DNA of 64,000 nt from Methanomicrobiales archaeon HGW-Methanomicrobiales-1 (GCA_002839675.1 PGYM01000002.1:538111-602110), one strand, 5' to 3'; shown: positions 53,186-63,037, counted from the stretch's first letter. Numbers and translations are program-made. The notes: generated by a model not told the origin, from the letters alone.

Positions 53186-53992
53186 ATGAAAAAAACACTC
53201 CTCCTTCTCTGTCTCTTGTTCTGTCTTATCATTCCGGCAGGAGCGGAAAACAGTCTCACCGCAACATTAGCCACAGGTACAGGCAGTCCCGAAACACCCC
53301 CGCAGAATGCTTCGGTATATATCAGCGAGGCACAAGCGGCAGTAGCCGAGCGAAACTGGACCAGCGCACTCCTCCTCACTACGAGAGGTGTCACGTGGTA
53401 CCCGGGTAATGCAGATCTCCTCTGTCTTCAGGGTTACAGCTACCGGAAGATGGGGCAGTATGGAAAATCGGTTGAAGTTGTGTCCAGGGCCACCCTGCTG
53501 GATCCAAAACCGGTCCGGTATGCCAACCGGGGGTACGGGTACCTTGCGCTGGGGAACTATACGGCAGCCCTTGCTGATGCAGAAACCGGCATTTCTCTCA
53601 ACGCGAACTACACGACGAACTATGGGGTGAAAGCACTGGCACTGCAGGGCATGGGAAAGAACACAGGGGCCCTTGCTGCAATTGATCAGGCCCTCGCCCT
53701 GGAGCCGGAAAATGCCCATTACTGGCACGTGAAAGGTGGCCTCCTCTCAACTTCCGGGGACTGCGCGGGTGCCCGGGATGTTCTGGAGAGGTCCCTTGCT
53801 CTCGATCCTGATTACAATCTCCCGTATCCGGGTTTTGTCGATGCACGTCAGAATCTCGCAGAACTGAACACAACCTGCATACCTGCCGCACCACAGGGAA
53901 CGAAACTCCCGTCTCCCACGAAATCCTCATCAGGCGGGATTGCGATCATCGGTATCATCGGCGCACTGTTCGTCGCTGGAATGAGAAAATAA
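53186..53992 (+). CDS. Exported TPR-repeat protein with C-terminal anchor
   Basis: The 268-residue product has a signal peptide (hydrophobic 3-18, ending AGA), about four tetratricopeptide-like repeats from residue 45 to 220 (for example GNADLLCLQGYSYRKMGQYGKS near 73 and NAHYWHVKGGLLSTSGDCAGA near 175), and a C-terminal hydrophobic segment GGIAIIGIIGALFVAGMRK that resembles a sortase-type or membrane anchor. It probably mediates protein contacts outside the cell. Confidence 0.8.
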   Translation: MKKTLLLLCLLFCLIIPAGAENSLTATLATGTGSPETPPQNASVYISEAQAAVAERNWTSALLLTTRGVTWYPGNADLLCLQGYSYRKMGQYGKSVEVVSRATLLDPKPVRYANRGYGYLALGNYTAALADAETGISLNANYTTNYGVKALALQGMGKNTGALAAIDQALALEPENAHYWHVKGGLLSTSGDCAGARDVLERSLALDPDYNLPYPGFVDARQNLAELNTTCIPAAPQGTKLPSPTKSSSGGIAIIGIIGALFVAGMRK

Positions 53993-54027
53993 CTACCTTT
54001 TTTAAGGAAATTTTCAGAAAAGATCAG

Positions 54028-54102
54028 TAGCGAGGGATGGATTTGAACCATCGGTCTACGGGTTATGAGCCCGTCGGGATATCCTGACTACCCTACCTCG
54101 CT
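54028..54102 (-). tRNA. Initiator tRNA-Met (CAU)
   Basis: The minus strand folds as a full cloverleaf with acceptor AGCGAGG pairing with CCTCGCT, anticodon loop CTCATAA and T-loop TTCAAAT. The A1-U72 pair and the run of three G-C pairs in the anticodon stem mark it as the initiator, not the elongator. The discriminator is A and no CCA is encoded. Confidence 0.93.
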
Positions 54103-54213
54103 TCCTATAATCAGGATTATAATATAGTCAGGACGCGCTGATATACTTAACCTTCAGGGCTATCCCTTGCAGGTACCGATCAGCTTTAACTCTTTATTTT
54201 CCCACACATCCTT

Positions 54214-54618
54214 ATGGATGACGAGATCATAAAGATACGGGAGAAGCGCATTCAGGAGTTGACTGAAAAAATGAAACATCCACCAAAAGTGCCCGTTGTT
54301 ACCGATGTTGAAGAGACCCATTTTGTGGAATTCATCCGCACCAACCAGTATGCCGTGATCGATTTCTGGGCGGAATGGTGCGGCCCGTGCCGGAGAATCG
54401 CGCCCATTATGGAAGAACTCTCCATGGAATTTTCCGACACGGTCGCATTCGGCAAGGTCAATACTGATAACAACCAGAAACTGGCCCGCGAGTTCAACAT
54501 CGATGCCATCCCCGCCATCATGCTCTATGCCAATGGCCAGCTGGTTGACCGGATCATCGGGGCATACCCCAAAGAGGCGATTCGCGAAAAGATCGTCAGT
54601 AAATTCAGGATACGATAA
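54214..54618 (+). CDS. Thioredoxin with N-terminal extension
   Basis: The 134-residue protein has a thioredoxin domain from about residue 35, with the active site VIDFWAEWCGPCRRIAP near 48 and the cis-proline in IDAIPAIMLYANGQ near 94. An extra N-terminal helix of about 30 charged residues precedes it. It starts in a CTTATGG context. The glutaredoxin-thioredoxin reductase fusion at 41580 may reduce it, but this is inference. Confidence 0.92.
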   Translation: MDDEIIKIREKRIQELTEKMKHPPKVPVVTDVEETHFVEFIRTNQYAVIDFWAEWCGPCRRIAPIMEELSMEFSDTVAFGKVNTDNNQKLAREFNIDAIPAIMLYANGQLVDRIIGAYPKEAIREKIVSKFRIR

Positions 54619-54700
54619 GAATTTTAAAAAACCCGTCTCTTTTTATTGTATAATCCATGAGTGTATCCCCCTCGTGTGATAAGGTAAATGGGGAAAATGA

Positions 54701-55201
54701 TTAGCCGAGAGCAGAGGTAATGCCCAGTACACCCGACTGGATGATCACCGCAACCGCAATAATTACTCCGGCTATTTCAAGCGCAATAGCAACATTGCCC
54801 TTCCCGAGTTCTTCAGATACAACAATGTTGGGTGTCAGTTTTTCAAGAACCCTGAGTGCAAGCCAGATCGCCCCGATTGCAAGGACAATGCCAAGGATGA
54901 GCTGGACGAAAGCGATTCCCAAAATGAGAAAGCCATCTCCGGTAAATATGCCGGTTTCCAGAGCCTTGTTGACACTCATTATGAGACCGGTTACTCCGGA
55001 TACAACAATAACTGCAATAGCGAAGAACACTGCTGCGACAACGATAAAAACCGCGACATTTCCCTGCAGGAGTTCCTTTTTGGCATCGAAAGTTTGGACA
55101 ATCCTGCTGTAAACGGTAAGGCCGATATACAATGCCAGAACTGCAAAGACAATGGTGATGACCAGCTGCACAAGTCCGATTGCCACGTTCGCAAAAATCA
55201 T
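54701..55201 (-). CDS. Tandem DUF350 membrane protein
   Basis: The 166-residue protein has four hydrophobic segments and two copies of the DUF350 pattern, with KKELLQGNVAVFIVVAAVFFAIAV (about 41-64) and SEELGKGNVAIALEIAGVIIAVAV (about 128-151) aligning well. It is therefore an internal duplication. No function is established for the family. Confidence 0.8.
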   Translation of the reverse strand: MIFANVAIGLVQLVITIVFAVLALYIGLTVYSRIVQTFDAKKELLQGNVAVFIVVAAVFFAIAVIVVSGVTGLIMSVNKALETGIFTGDGFLILGIAFVQLILGIVLAIGAIWLALRVLEKLTPNIVVSEELGKGNVAIALEIAGVIIAVAVIIQSGVLGITSALG

Positions 55202-55342
55202 GGAGGGATCATCCTGACGTGTTTATATTAGATATGCGAATTAAAAAAACGTTCTCACTGAATGAAAAGAAACAAAATTAAGGAAAATACCGGTTATTCC
55301 GCAGAAGTGCTCTGACGTTTTTCAAACTATCCATAAAAAAAA

Positions 55343-55675
55343 TTACAGGCTGGTATTCTTAGCATTGATTTTTGCCGCCATAATGAAATCGTTCAGGGTC
55401 AGTCCCCCTGCAGGGTAGGTGTAGAACCGGATTTCAAAATATCGTGACTCTTTGATGGAGATATCGGGGAAATGACCTTCCTGGGTAGCAAGATCCATGA
55501 CTTCGGTAAAAAACGTAATACATGCACCTGCGCTCTCCCGCTCGAACATCCGTGTCAGGTGACCGCTGTCGAGTGACCAGCCGGGTACCTGTGCCAGAAG
55601 CTCTATGGTCTCCTTTCTCGTTAACGGAGGTGATCCCGCCCGGTAGGTGGTGCATTTGTTCTGCGCAAGTTCCAT
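55343..55675 (-). CDS. Pterin carbinolamine dehydratase-like protein
   Basis: The 110-residue protein fits the DCoH/PCD fold: a VPGWSLDSGHLTRMF start to the domain (about 30-44), the EGHFPDISI segment near 67 and GGLTLNDFIMAAKINA near 90. In true dehydratases the second motif is HHP with a further histidine near the next strand; here it reads HFP and the later site is TYP. Enzyme activity is doubtful, and no aromatic hydroxylase is evident. Confidence 0.72.
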   Translation of the reverse strand: MELAQNKCTTYRAGSPPLTRKETIELLAQVPGWSLDSGHLTRMFERESAGACITFFTEVMDLATQEGHFPDISIKESRYFEIRFYTYPAGGLTLNDFIMAAKINAKNTSL

Positions 55676-55745
55676 GATTATCAGTCATCGCGCCTGACAA
55701 AAAAAGTTTCTCCTGATCCGAGGGAAAAATCCCCGTACCTGGAAC

Positions 55746-57317
55746 CTATATGGCTGCGGCACCCGTTGCCGGCTGTTGTTTGCCGTACTGCCACTGCATG
55801 AGGATCATAACTGCAAGGGAAATTGGCAGGGCAATGACAATCGGATCGACAGCCGTCCACGGTGAGCCGAGCAGCGTGACCTTGCCAAAGATTGCCTGGC
55901 AAATTCCGAGTGGTTTTGCTTCTGCTGCATGGAAGAACGCGGTCCAGCCAAACCAGATCACTGCGCCGGTCACCATGCTCCAGAGAGCTGCTTTTGTCGA
56001 GGGGGCTTTCGCATACACCCCGATGGCAAATGCCGGCAGGAATGCAGCTGCACAGAGGCCCATGAACATCGCCGTAGCCCTTGCAATGATGCTGATTGGC
56101 AGGAGGAAGGCAAGGATCGTGGAGACTACCATCATTATGACAATGCCCCACTGGTGAGCCCGCATGGAAAGGGCACACTCTTTCCCCCTTCCCCAGAGAT
56201 CGCAGACCAGTGCCGTGCCCATTGCATGGTAAAGTGCGCTGAGTGTCGACATCGCTGCTGCGAGCAGGGTGAGCATGAAGATCACGACAAAGAGGTCAGG
56301 CATGGATCCGTTGATGAAGAGCGGCATGATCGAATCAACATTGCCTCCTGCTGCATCGAGTGCAATTTTTCCTGATGTCTGGAAGAAGTATACATTGGAA
56401 AGGGCTCCGACCGTGAATGCAACCCCGGTCATCATCAGGATGAACGGGCCGCCGACAAGTACCGCACGGTTCAGGGCCTTGTTGTCCTTTGCGGTCATGA
56501 ACCGCACGACCAGCTGGGGCTGGGCGAGCACGCCGATCCCCACTCCCATAACAAGGGTTGTGACAAGGGTGAACCACATCGGGGATCCGAGCACCGGCAT
56601 GGATGTCCAGCCGGTCATACCCTGGTCGGCAAGCACTTTGGGAACAAGGGATGCCATGTTGGTGAGCGCAGTTGTTCCTGCTGTGAATCCGCCCACAATT
56701 ATCAGGGTGAAGGCGAAGAGAACGGTCATACCGATCAGCATGATCGTGCCCTGGAACGCATCTGTGTACATAACGGCGATAAGTCCGCCAAATACCACAT
56801 AGACTGCCGTGATAAGGGCGAAGAGGATCAATGATGTGGTATAGGGAATCCCGAGGGTTGGCTCAATGAACCGTGCCCCGCCAATCAGGATTGCGGCAGT
56901 ATAGAGCGGCATGGAGATGACGATGATGAACCCGGCTATGTACTGCAGGAGCGGGGATTTGTAGAGTTTGCACATCAGGTCCGGAAACGTGACTGCAGAA
57001 AGCCGCTGGCCGATCTCCCGGGTCTTTTTGCCGAACAGGACAAATGCGAGGAGAATCCCGAGGCCGATGTTCAGGACGGTAAGCCAGATGAGCCCCATAC
57101 CCATATTGGCCGCCGCCCCGCCAAACCCTATGATAGCAGACGTTGAGATGAATGTGGCACCGTACGAAAGCGCGATGATCACCGGGTGGCTGTCGCGGCC
57201 GGCAACAAGGTAATCCTCGGCATTCTTCGTCTTTTTGTACCCAAGGTATCCGATGATGAGGGTTGCTGCAAGGTAGATCATGACGAGAACTGTCAGAGTA
57301 AGTGGGCTAACTGCCAT
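55746..57317 (-). CDS. Sodium:solute symporter family transporter
   Basis: The 523-residue protein has about 13 membrane helices and resembles the SSS (PutP/pantothenate-like) family: DYLVAGRDSHPVIIALSYGATFISTSAIIGFGG (in two parts near residues 35-65) and MSTLSALYHAMGTALVCDLWGR near 358. The substrate is unclear; short carboxylates, proline and pantothenate are candidates. It overlaps a 41-residue upstream gene by 11 bases. Confidence 0.88.
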   Translation of the reverse strand: MAVSPLTLTVLVMIYLAATLIIGYLGYKKTKNAEDYLVAGRDSHPVIIALSYGATFISTSAIIGFGGAAANMGMGLIWLTVLNIGLGILLAFVLFGKKTREIGQRLSAVTFPDLMCKLYKSPLLQYIAGFIIVISMPLYTAAILIGGARFIEPTLGIPYTTSLILFALITAVYVVFGGLIAVMYTDAFQGTIMLIGMTVLFAFTLIIVGGFTAGTTALTNMASLVPKVLADQGMTGWTSMPVLGSPMWFTLVTTLVMGVGIGVLAQPQLVVRFMTAKDNKALNRAVLVGGPFILMMTGVAFTVGALSNVYFFQTSGKIALDAAGGNVDSIMPLFINGSMPDLFVVIFMLTLLAAAMSTLSALYHAMGTALVCDLWGRGKECALSMRAHQWGIVIMMVVSTILAFLLPISIIARATAMFMGLCAAAFLPAFAIGVYAKAPSTKAALWSMVTGAVIWFGWTAFFHAAEAKPLGICQAIFGKVTLLGSPWTAVDPIVIALPISLAVMILMQWQYGKQQPATGAAAI

Positions 57318-57432
57318 CTTTTCGACCCTCTTTATTCCAGTTCAATATTCCGTATACAATACACGCCAGGGCTAAACCAATGGCCAGACCATAGCCGATC
57401 CATATCTGGGGGTCAGGGATTCCAAGAAGCAT
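57307..57432 (-). CDS. Small membrane accessory protein of the symporter
   Basis: This 41-residue protein has MLLGIPDPQIWIGYGLAIGL as its first half, a single helix through about residue 30, and a polar NWNKEGRKDGS end. Such small proteins precede SSS symporters in methanogens. It starts at the ATG at 57432 and its stop overlaps the symporter start by 11 bases, so translation is probably coupled. Confidence 0.8.
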   Translation of the reverse strand: MLLGIPDPQIWIGYGLAIGLALACIVYGILNWNKEGRKDGS

Positions 57433-57701
57433 AGAAAACCTCTGGTAAACTCTTCATCACGACATTACAGGGGAACCGGGAACTACCTGGTTCCCTACCT
57501 AAAAATGAATGCGTAGCATGGGCTTGATGAAAAACCAGTATTAATGCAAACCCATGGTGATATCATTAGTTACCGATTAATGATCTGGAAATGGTGGTAT
57601 TTATGTGTTTTTAACTGGTCTTTGATGCACACTTCTGATCACAGGTGGACGCACATGGCCGGAAAGACCATATTGCGCAAGATAAAACGCTGTAACGAAC
57701 T

Positions 57702-59879
57702 ATGCCCTCGGTATTTGCCACACTCCACGAATCCCTCCAGCAGGTGCTCGCCCAGCGGCTTGACTGGACAGAGCTCCGCGAGGTCCAGGAGCGTGCGTAT
57801 GCTGCTATATCGGCAGGAAAAGATACGCTGGTCATCGCGCCAACGGCCGGGGGAAAGTCGGAAGCAGCGCTCATACCGGTGATGGACGATATCTTAAAAC
57901 ACGGGCGGATGGGCGTGGTGTGCCTCTACATCTCGCCCTTAAAAGCGCTGATCAATGACCAGGAGGATCGTTTCAGGGAATTCTGCGTTCCCACATCGCT
58001 CTCGGTGATGAAGTGGCATGGGGATGTGGCAAAAGGGGATCGCGGCTGGAAGGATGGCGAGCCCCCGCATTTCCTGATGATCACCCCCGAATCCCTTGAA
58101 GTGCTCCTGCAGGAAAAAACCCTGTCGGCCGATCTCCGGCGTGTCCGGACGGTCATCATCGATGAGCTCCATGCATTTGTGGAATCGGAGCGCGGTGTGC
58201 AGCTCAAGGTGTTGCTCAATGAGCTTGACCGGATCACAAAAAACCCTGTCCAGCGCGTCGGTCTCTCGGCAACCACGGGAAATCCCGAAGAGGTGCTGTG
58301 CTGGATGTCCGATAACCGGCAGGAGAGCGAACTGGTTACCATCCCCGCCCCTCCGAAAGAGAAGCAGTTCCAGTTTATTGTGGAGGATGATGAGGACAAA
58401 CGGATCGATGCACTTGTCAGGCTTGTGAAGGGGAAAAAAGCACTGGTCTTCGTCAACAGCCGGAGTGTTGCAGAAAAACTGATGCGATCGGCTTCGGGGA
58501 GGATCAGGAACCTCCACATCCACCATTCATCCCTGTCGCTGGCTACGCGGAAAGCTTCCGAAGAAGCGTTCAACTCGCAGGATGGCGCCTGCATCATCTG
58601 CACGAGCACGCTGGAGCTGGGTATCGACATCGGGGATCTCGATGTAGTGGTGCAGGTCGGTCCCCCGAATTCTGTTTCATCGTTCCTCCAGCGGCTGGGG
58701 CGAAGCGGGAGGCGGGGAAAAGCGGCCTATGTGGCGTGGTTGCTTAAAGACCCCTGCGAACTCCTCTGCAGCATTGCGATCATTGAATGCGCGATGAATA
58801 AGGAAGTTGAACCCTTAACTCCTTTAAAAAAACCCTATAACGTCCTGCTCCAGCAGGTATTCCTGTACCTGTCCCGGCATGCCCGTACCAGCAGGCGTCA
58901 GCTGCGGACATCCGTTCTCTCGCACCCTGTTTTTGCTGCCATTGATCCGGCTGCGCTCGATCGTATTATCACGCATCTCATTGCGGAAGGATACCTGACA
59001 CCCGATGGTGAGATGGTGATGCTGGGAAGTACTGCGGAACGGGAGTTCGGCAGATCGAACTGGAAGGATCTGTATTCGGTAATCAGTGGAGGTGGAGAGT
59101 ACCGGGCCGTCACTCCTGATGGCGAAATCGTGGGTAAGCTTGATGCCCGGTTCGTCAACAGCCAGAATGACGGGGAGTTCTCTCTGGGCGGGCAGAGCTG
59201 GTCCATGGTCAAGTGCGATGAGGGACACAACCTTGTCGTGGTGGTGCCATCCAGTTCCGTGACATCGGGGACCTTCTGGACAGGCAGTGACGCCGGTTAC
59301 TCTCCGCTTGTCTGCAGGCAGGTGCAGGTAATACGTGCCCGGGGCGAATCCGTGCTTCCACTCATGGAAGGTGATCAGGAGATGCTCCGCACCGCGCTCA
59401 CCCGGATTCCTGAAGGTGTCGGGAAAACCGGGCTGTATGTCAGGGAGCGGAAGAGTGAGCGGGGCGTTGTGGTAACTGTGCATTCCCTGAACGGCAGTCG
59501 GTTCAACCGTCTCTTAACCTTGCTTCTCCAGCACCGGCTCGGCGGTAAAGTACAGGTCCGGTACAATGATTTTGTGATCAGGATCCATCGTGCAGGAAAA
59601 GAAGGGCCCGGCGAACGGGTGGCAACTGCGGTGCGGGAGATCCAGGGTATGGGGGAAGGAGAGATACGCTCCCTGCTTCCCCTGCCACCTGTAGAGAGCT
59701 GGAAATTTGCCCGGGCACTGCCCGGACAGTTACTCCGCGAGATGGCATTTTCTGATTATTATCATGTTGAAGAATTCAGGGATTTATTTGAAGATATGAT
59801 GGTAACCGTTCTGCCGCATCCCCTGCCAGCGCCCCGGAGGAACCCTGAAGTAACCGGCGCATCTTCCAACAGTGCGTGA
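57702..59879 (+). CDS. Lhr-type DEAD/DEAH-box helicase
   Basis: The 725-residue protein is a superfamily-2 helicase. It has Walker A IAPTAGGKSEAAL near residue 44, Walker B IIDELHAF near 150, GLSATTGNPEE near 187, the second RecA domain with FVNSRSVAEKL near 250, and motif VI QRLGRSGRRG near 325. A C-terminal winged-helix and Lhr-like region follows. It is shorter than many Lhr proteins. A role in DNA repair is likely from the family. The stop overlaps the next open frame but not its real start. Confidence 0.9.
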   Translation: MPSVFATLHESLQQVLAQRLDWTELREVQERAYAAISAGKDTLVIAPTAGGKSEAALIPVMDDILKHGRMGVVCLYISPLKALINDQEDRFREFCVPTSLSVMKWHGDVAKGDRGWKDGEPPHFLMITPESLEVLLQEKTLSADLRRVRTVIIDELHAFVESERGVQLKVLLNELDRITKNPVQRVGLSATTGNPEEVLCWMSDNRQESELVTIPAPPKEKQFQFIVEDDEDKRIDALVRLVKGKKALVFVNSRSVAEKLMRSASGRIRNLHIHHSSLSLATRKASEEAFNSQDGACIICTSTLELGIDIGDLDVVVQVGPPNSVSSFLQRLGRSGRRGKAAYVAWLLKDPCELLCSIAIIECAMNKEVEPLTPLKKPYNVLLQQVFLYLSRHARTSRRQLRTSVLSHPVFAAIDPAALDRIITHLIAEGYLTPDGEMVMLGSTAEREFGRSNWKDLYSVISGGGEYRAVTPDGEIVGKLDARFVNSQNDGEFSLGGQSWSMVKCDEGHNLVVVVPSSSVTSGTFWTGSDAGYSPLVCRQVQVIRARGESVLPLMEGDQEMLRTALTRIPEGVGKTGLYVRERKSERGVVVTVHSLNGSRFNRLLTLLLQHRLGGKVQVRYNDFVIRIHRAGKEGPGERVATAVREIQGMGEGEIRSLLPLPPVESWKFARALPGQLLREMAFSDYYHVEEFRDLFEDMMVTVLPHPLPAPRRNPEVTGASSNSA

Positions 59880-59911
59880 TTTTATTAAGGGAAGCCAAAA
59901 GAGATCTCATT

Positions 59912-60385
59912 ATGCATGCACGTATGGTAATTTTCATCATTGCTCTGGTCATGGTGCTGGCCTGTGGTTGTACCCAGCCTGCACCGGAACAACCCGCAGC
60001 CACTCCTGTGCCGACTCCATCGGGTCCATTACCTACCGCTTCGCCGGCAAAGGTTGTTACGCCCATGGCTGTCCTGACAACCGGTTCAGTATCCCCAACT
60101 CTCAATAATGCAGTATCCGATAACACCATACATGTCAGTAAAAAGGGATTTGATCCTGCAAGTATAACCGTGAAATCCGGTTCAACAGTCCGGTGGGTGA
60201 ATGAGGATTCCACAACGGATGCGGCCTTGTATAATCCAACGCACCGGATCACGCTGGTAACTATCAAGGATTCGCCCCTCTTATCTCCGGGACAGGGGTG
60301 GAGCTGGATTTTCAATGATCCGGGGACGTATGATTACAGTGATATGATCCATACAGTCCCGAAGGGCACGGTCATTGTGGTGTGA
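59912..60385 (+). CDS. Cupredoxin-like lipoprotein lacking the copper ligands
   Basis: The 157-residue product begins with a lipoprotein signal (IIALVMVLACGC, lipid cysteine near residue 20) and a Pro/Thr-rich linker, then a cupredoxin fold: VSKKGFDPASITVKSGSTVRW (about 80-100) and DPGTYDYSDMIHTVPKGTVIV at the end. In blue-copper members the last loop has Cys, His and Met; here the Cys is Asp and the Met is Pro, with only His left. Copper binding is therefore not expected. The ATG at 59912 gives the full signal. Confidence 0.75.
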   Translation: MHARMVIFIIALVMVLACGCTQPAPEQPAATPVPTPSGPLPTASPAKVVTPMAVLTTGSVSPTLNNAVSDNTIHVSKKGFDPASITVKSGSTVRWVNEDSTTDAALYNPTHRITLVTIKDSPLLSPGQGWSWIFNDPGTYDYSDMIHTVPKGTVIVV

Positions 60386-60387
60386 CC

Positions 60388-60606
60388 ATGTTCCAGAATA
60401 TCAGTTATACCCTGATTTTTGGAAAGCCCCTTATCATGTACCTGGGAGTTCTGACACTGCTCGCGTTTTTATTCACGGCATCGATCGCGATACTGAACTT
60501 CAAAGGGATACGTACAATCCCGTTCAAATGGCACCCGCGTTGTGCGGCTGCCGCTATCTGCATTGCCCTTGTTCATGGGACACTTGGGATACTGGCGTAC
60601 TGGTAA
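60388..60606 (+). CDS. Small two-helix membrane protein beside the cupredoxin-like gene
   Basis: The 72-residue protein has two hydrophobic segments (about 13-38 and 50-70) with histidines at the second (FKWHPRCAAAAICIALVHG), positions that could bind heme but are unproven. It starts two bases after the cupredoxin-like stop and is surely cotranscribed. I do not recognise a characterised family. Confidence 0.6.
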   Translation: MFQNISYTLIFGKPLIMYLGVLTLLAFLFTASIAILNFKGIRTIPFKWHPRCAAAAICIALVHGTLGILAYW

Positions 60607-60645
60607 CAACCGATTGAAACGCTATACAAAAAAGTACCGGGGTAA

Positions 60646-60849
60646 TTACAGTCCGACAACCCGAAGCATTGCACCCACGAGTATGCCAAACATGGATGTT
60701 GACGCCGACAGCATTCCCAGGATGATGTAACCTACAATTGCCCCGATCTTTAACGGGGTATATGTCCGGTTGATGTTTAACCTGCGGATAATGCGAAAAG
60801 ATTTCGTATCGGGCGATATCTGCGGTTTGTTCTTCTTGATCCGGATCAT
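60646..60849 (-). CDS. Small basic membrane protein, unknown function
   Basis: The 67-residue frame starts at the ATG at 60849, supported by an AGGTGA ribosome site. It has a basic first half rich in Lys and Arg (IRIKKNKPQ, IIRRLNIN) and a hydrophobic second half (about 35-65). I know of no family. It converges on the two-helix gene. Confidence 0.55.
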   Translation of the reverse strand: MIRIKKNKPQISPDTKSFRIIRRLNINRTYTPLKIGAIVGYIILGMLSASTSMFGILVGAMLRVVGL

Positions 60850-61129
60850 AATTTTCACCTGATTGCTTTGGGTTGCAATTCTTTTATTCTCTTTTTCGGA
60901 ACTGTGCACATTCTTGTATCAGTTCCCTCATAGATCATAATAGGAATATTTCGTATTTAATATTTCTTAAATGTCATATGTTCAGATATTGAATATTTTT
61001 GGTTTTTTAGGCAAATACGCCACAAATAACCGCTATTTTCAGAATTCTCCGAGTAGGCCCTCATCGGATCTGCTGAAGGAGTTTTGACTTTAGGAAAAGT
61101 CAGGGTTTTTTATAAAACCATTGTTCATA

Positions 61130-61214
61130 CGCCGAGGGGGAGATTTGAACTCCCGAGGCGCAGGGCGCCAGTAGCTTTCGAGGCTACCGCCTTCCCGGGC
61201 TAGACTACCTCGGC
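61130..61214 (-). tRNA. tRNA-Ser (CGA)
   Basis: The minus strand has an acceptor GCCGAGG pairing with CCTCGGC, anticodon loop CTCGAAA (CGA), a long variable arm with GGCGC/GCGCC pairing, and T-loop TTCAAAT. The long arm and the G discriminator fit serine. No CCA is encoded. Confidence 0.95.
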
Positions 61215-61399
61215 ACACGGTTCTCTTATTTTTTTCATCAATTGCTCTAATAGTTATCTGAAGATTCGATAAGTTCCGGACCTGTGTCGCACTCGATACT
61301 GTACGATCCTTAAACAAACCGTATATCGTGTGCGTTTATGAAAGTGTTTTAAAAAACTCAAATACTATGAAAAATTATTGGGGAAAAAATTAAAAAAAA

Positions 61400-62998
61400 T
61401 TACATCATGCCCGGCGGCATGCCGCCTGGCCTTGACTGGGTGATCATCATATCATCCACGCGGATGAGCATGACTGCTGTCTCGGATGCGCTCTGGATTG
61501 ACTGGCGCTTTGACCGGAGCGGCTCGATAACGCCCTCTGCGAGCATATCGACGATAGTGCCGTTATAGACATTGAGTCCCGCATTCTTCTTGCCCTTGGA
61601 GTGGATATTTTTGAGCTCGACTAATTTGTCGATCGGGTTGAAACCCGAGTTCTCGGCAAGTGTCCGGGGAATGGATTCAAAAGCCCCTGCATAGGCTTCT
61701 ATGGCAATCTGGACCCTGCCGCCCATGGTTGCTGCATAGTCCCTGACTTTCATGAGCAGTTCGGTCTCTACTGCACCGCCACCGACTACATATGTGCCAT
61801 CTTCCATGGCATCCATAACTACGCGGGTGCCGTCGACGACTGCGCGTTCAAGCTCATCAAGGAGGTAATCGCTGGTGCCCCGGAGCAGGATCGTGATCGT
61901 CTTGGGGTTCTTGCAGCCGGAGATCCTGGTGAGGTTAACATCGCTGTCCTCTTCAACAAGTTCTGCGATACCGAGATCCTTGGATGTCAGGGATTCGGGT
62001 TTGTTGAGGATGGTTGCATGCATTGCCCGGGCAGCGTATTTCATATCTGCTTCAGGGATATCTTCAATGGCAAGAATACCGCTCTTTGCAAGGTAGAACT
62101 GGATTGCATCTGCAATACCCTTCTGGCAGAGGAGAACGTTTGCACCGCTGTTGATAACTGCATCGGCAAGTTTCTTGAGCGTTTCGCGTTCCTGTTCGCT
62201 GAATGCTGCGATCTGGTCTGCGTTTGAGATCTTGATCTTGGCCTTGACCTGGGTCTTGGTGATCTCCAGAGGGGTCGCGATCATGGCGACTTTTGCCTTG
62301 ACAATCTTGCGGGGCATACCGTCGTGAACGCGGGTCTTGTCAATGACTACGCCGCGGATCAGTTCGGCGTCATCCATTGACTGGCCTTTCTGCTTCTTGA
62401 TCATCACGTCATCTTCGCTGACGAGATACTTCGTGCCGCTCTTCTCGGCAACACCCATCACCGCATCAACGATGATGGCATCGAGCTTGCCTTTTACGCA
62501 CTCGATTGATTTGCCGGTGATTGCGGTGTCTGCGATCTTTAACAGGGTCTTCCGGTCGGTCGGGTCAACCTTATGGGAGAGACTGTTAAGAATCTCGATT
62601 GATTTGTTCATCCCAAGGCGGTATCCTTCGGCAATAACGGTCGGGTGAATACCCTGTTCGAGCATGATTTCAGCCTGTTCCATCAATGCGCCAACAAGGA
62701 TCACAGCGGTAGTGGTACCATCGCCGACTTCATCGTCCTGGGTCCGCGCGACTTCAATGACCATCTTTGCGCCGGGGTGCTGAACGGCGATTTCGCTTAA
62801 TATCGTCGCGCCATCATTGGTGATGACGATATCTCCCGTAGAACCGACAAGCATCTTGTCCATTCCCCGTGGGCCAAGGGTTGTCCTGACAGCACCGGCT
62901 ATTGCCTTTGCTGCTGTAATATTCGAGCGCTGGGCTTCTTTGCCACGGTTACGCTCTACATTTTCTTTTAGAATGATAATTGGCTGTCCAGATAGCAT
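61400..62998 (-). CDS. Thermosome (group II chaperonin) subunit
   Basis: The 532-residue subunit forms the archaeal double-ring chaperonin. The N-terminal [32 protein letters not shown] (in parts, residues 37-68), [19 protein letters not shown] near 92, the Gly-rich [10 protein letters not shown] near 400 and a Gly/Met-rich C-terminal tail ([10 protein letters not shown]) are typical. A GGAGGA ribosome site is six bases before the ATG and a TATA box lies about 45 bases upstream. Confidence 0.97.
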   Translation of the reverse strand: MLSGQPIIILKENVERNRGKEAQRSNITAAKAIAGAVRTTLGPRGMDKMLVGSTGDIVITNDGATILSEIAVQHPGAKMVIEVARTQDDEVGDGTTTAVILVGALMEQAEIMLEQGIHPTVIAEGYRLGMNKSIEILNSLSHKVDPTDRKTLLKIADTAITGKSIECVKGKLDAIIVDAVMGVAEKSGTKYLVSEDDVMIKKQKGQSMDDAELIRGVVIDKTRVHDGMPRKIVKAKVAMIATPLEITKTQVKAKIKISNADQIAAFSEQERETLKKLADAVINSGANVLLCQKGIADAIQFYLAKSGILAIEDIPEADMKYAARAMHATILNKPESLTSKDLGIAELVEEDSDVNLTRISGCKNPKTITILLRGTSDYLLDELERAVVDGTRVVMDAMEDGTYVVGGGAVETELLMKVRDYAATMGGRVQIAIEAYAGAFESIPRTLAENSGFNPIDKLVELKNIHSKGKKNAGLNVYNGTIVDMLAEGVIEPLRSKRQSIQSASETAVMLIRVDDMMITQSRPGGMPPGMM

Positions 62999-63037
62999 AA
63001 TGGATCCTCCGATGATGTAAAAGGTGGAATTGAACTT

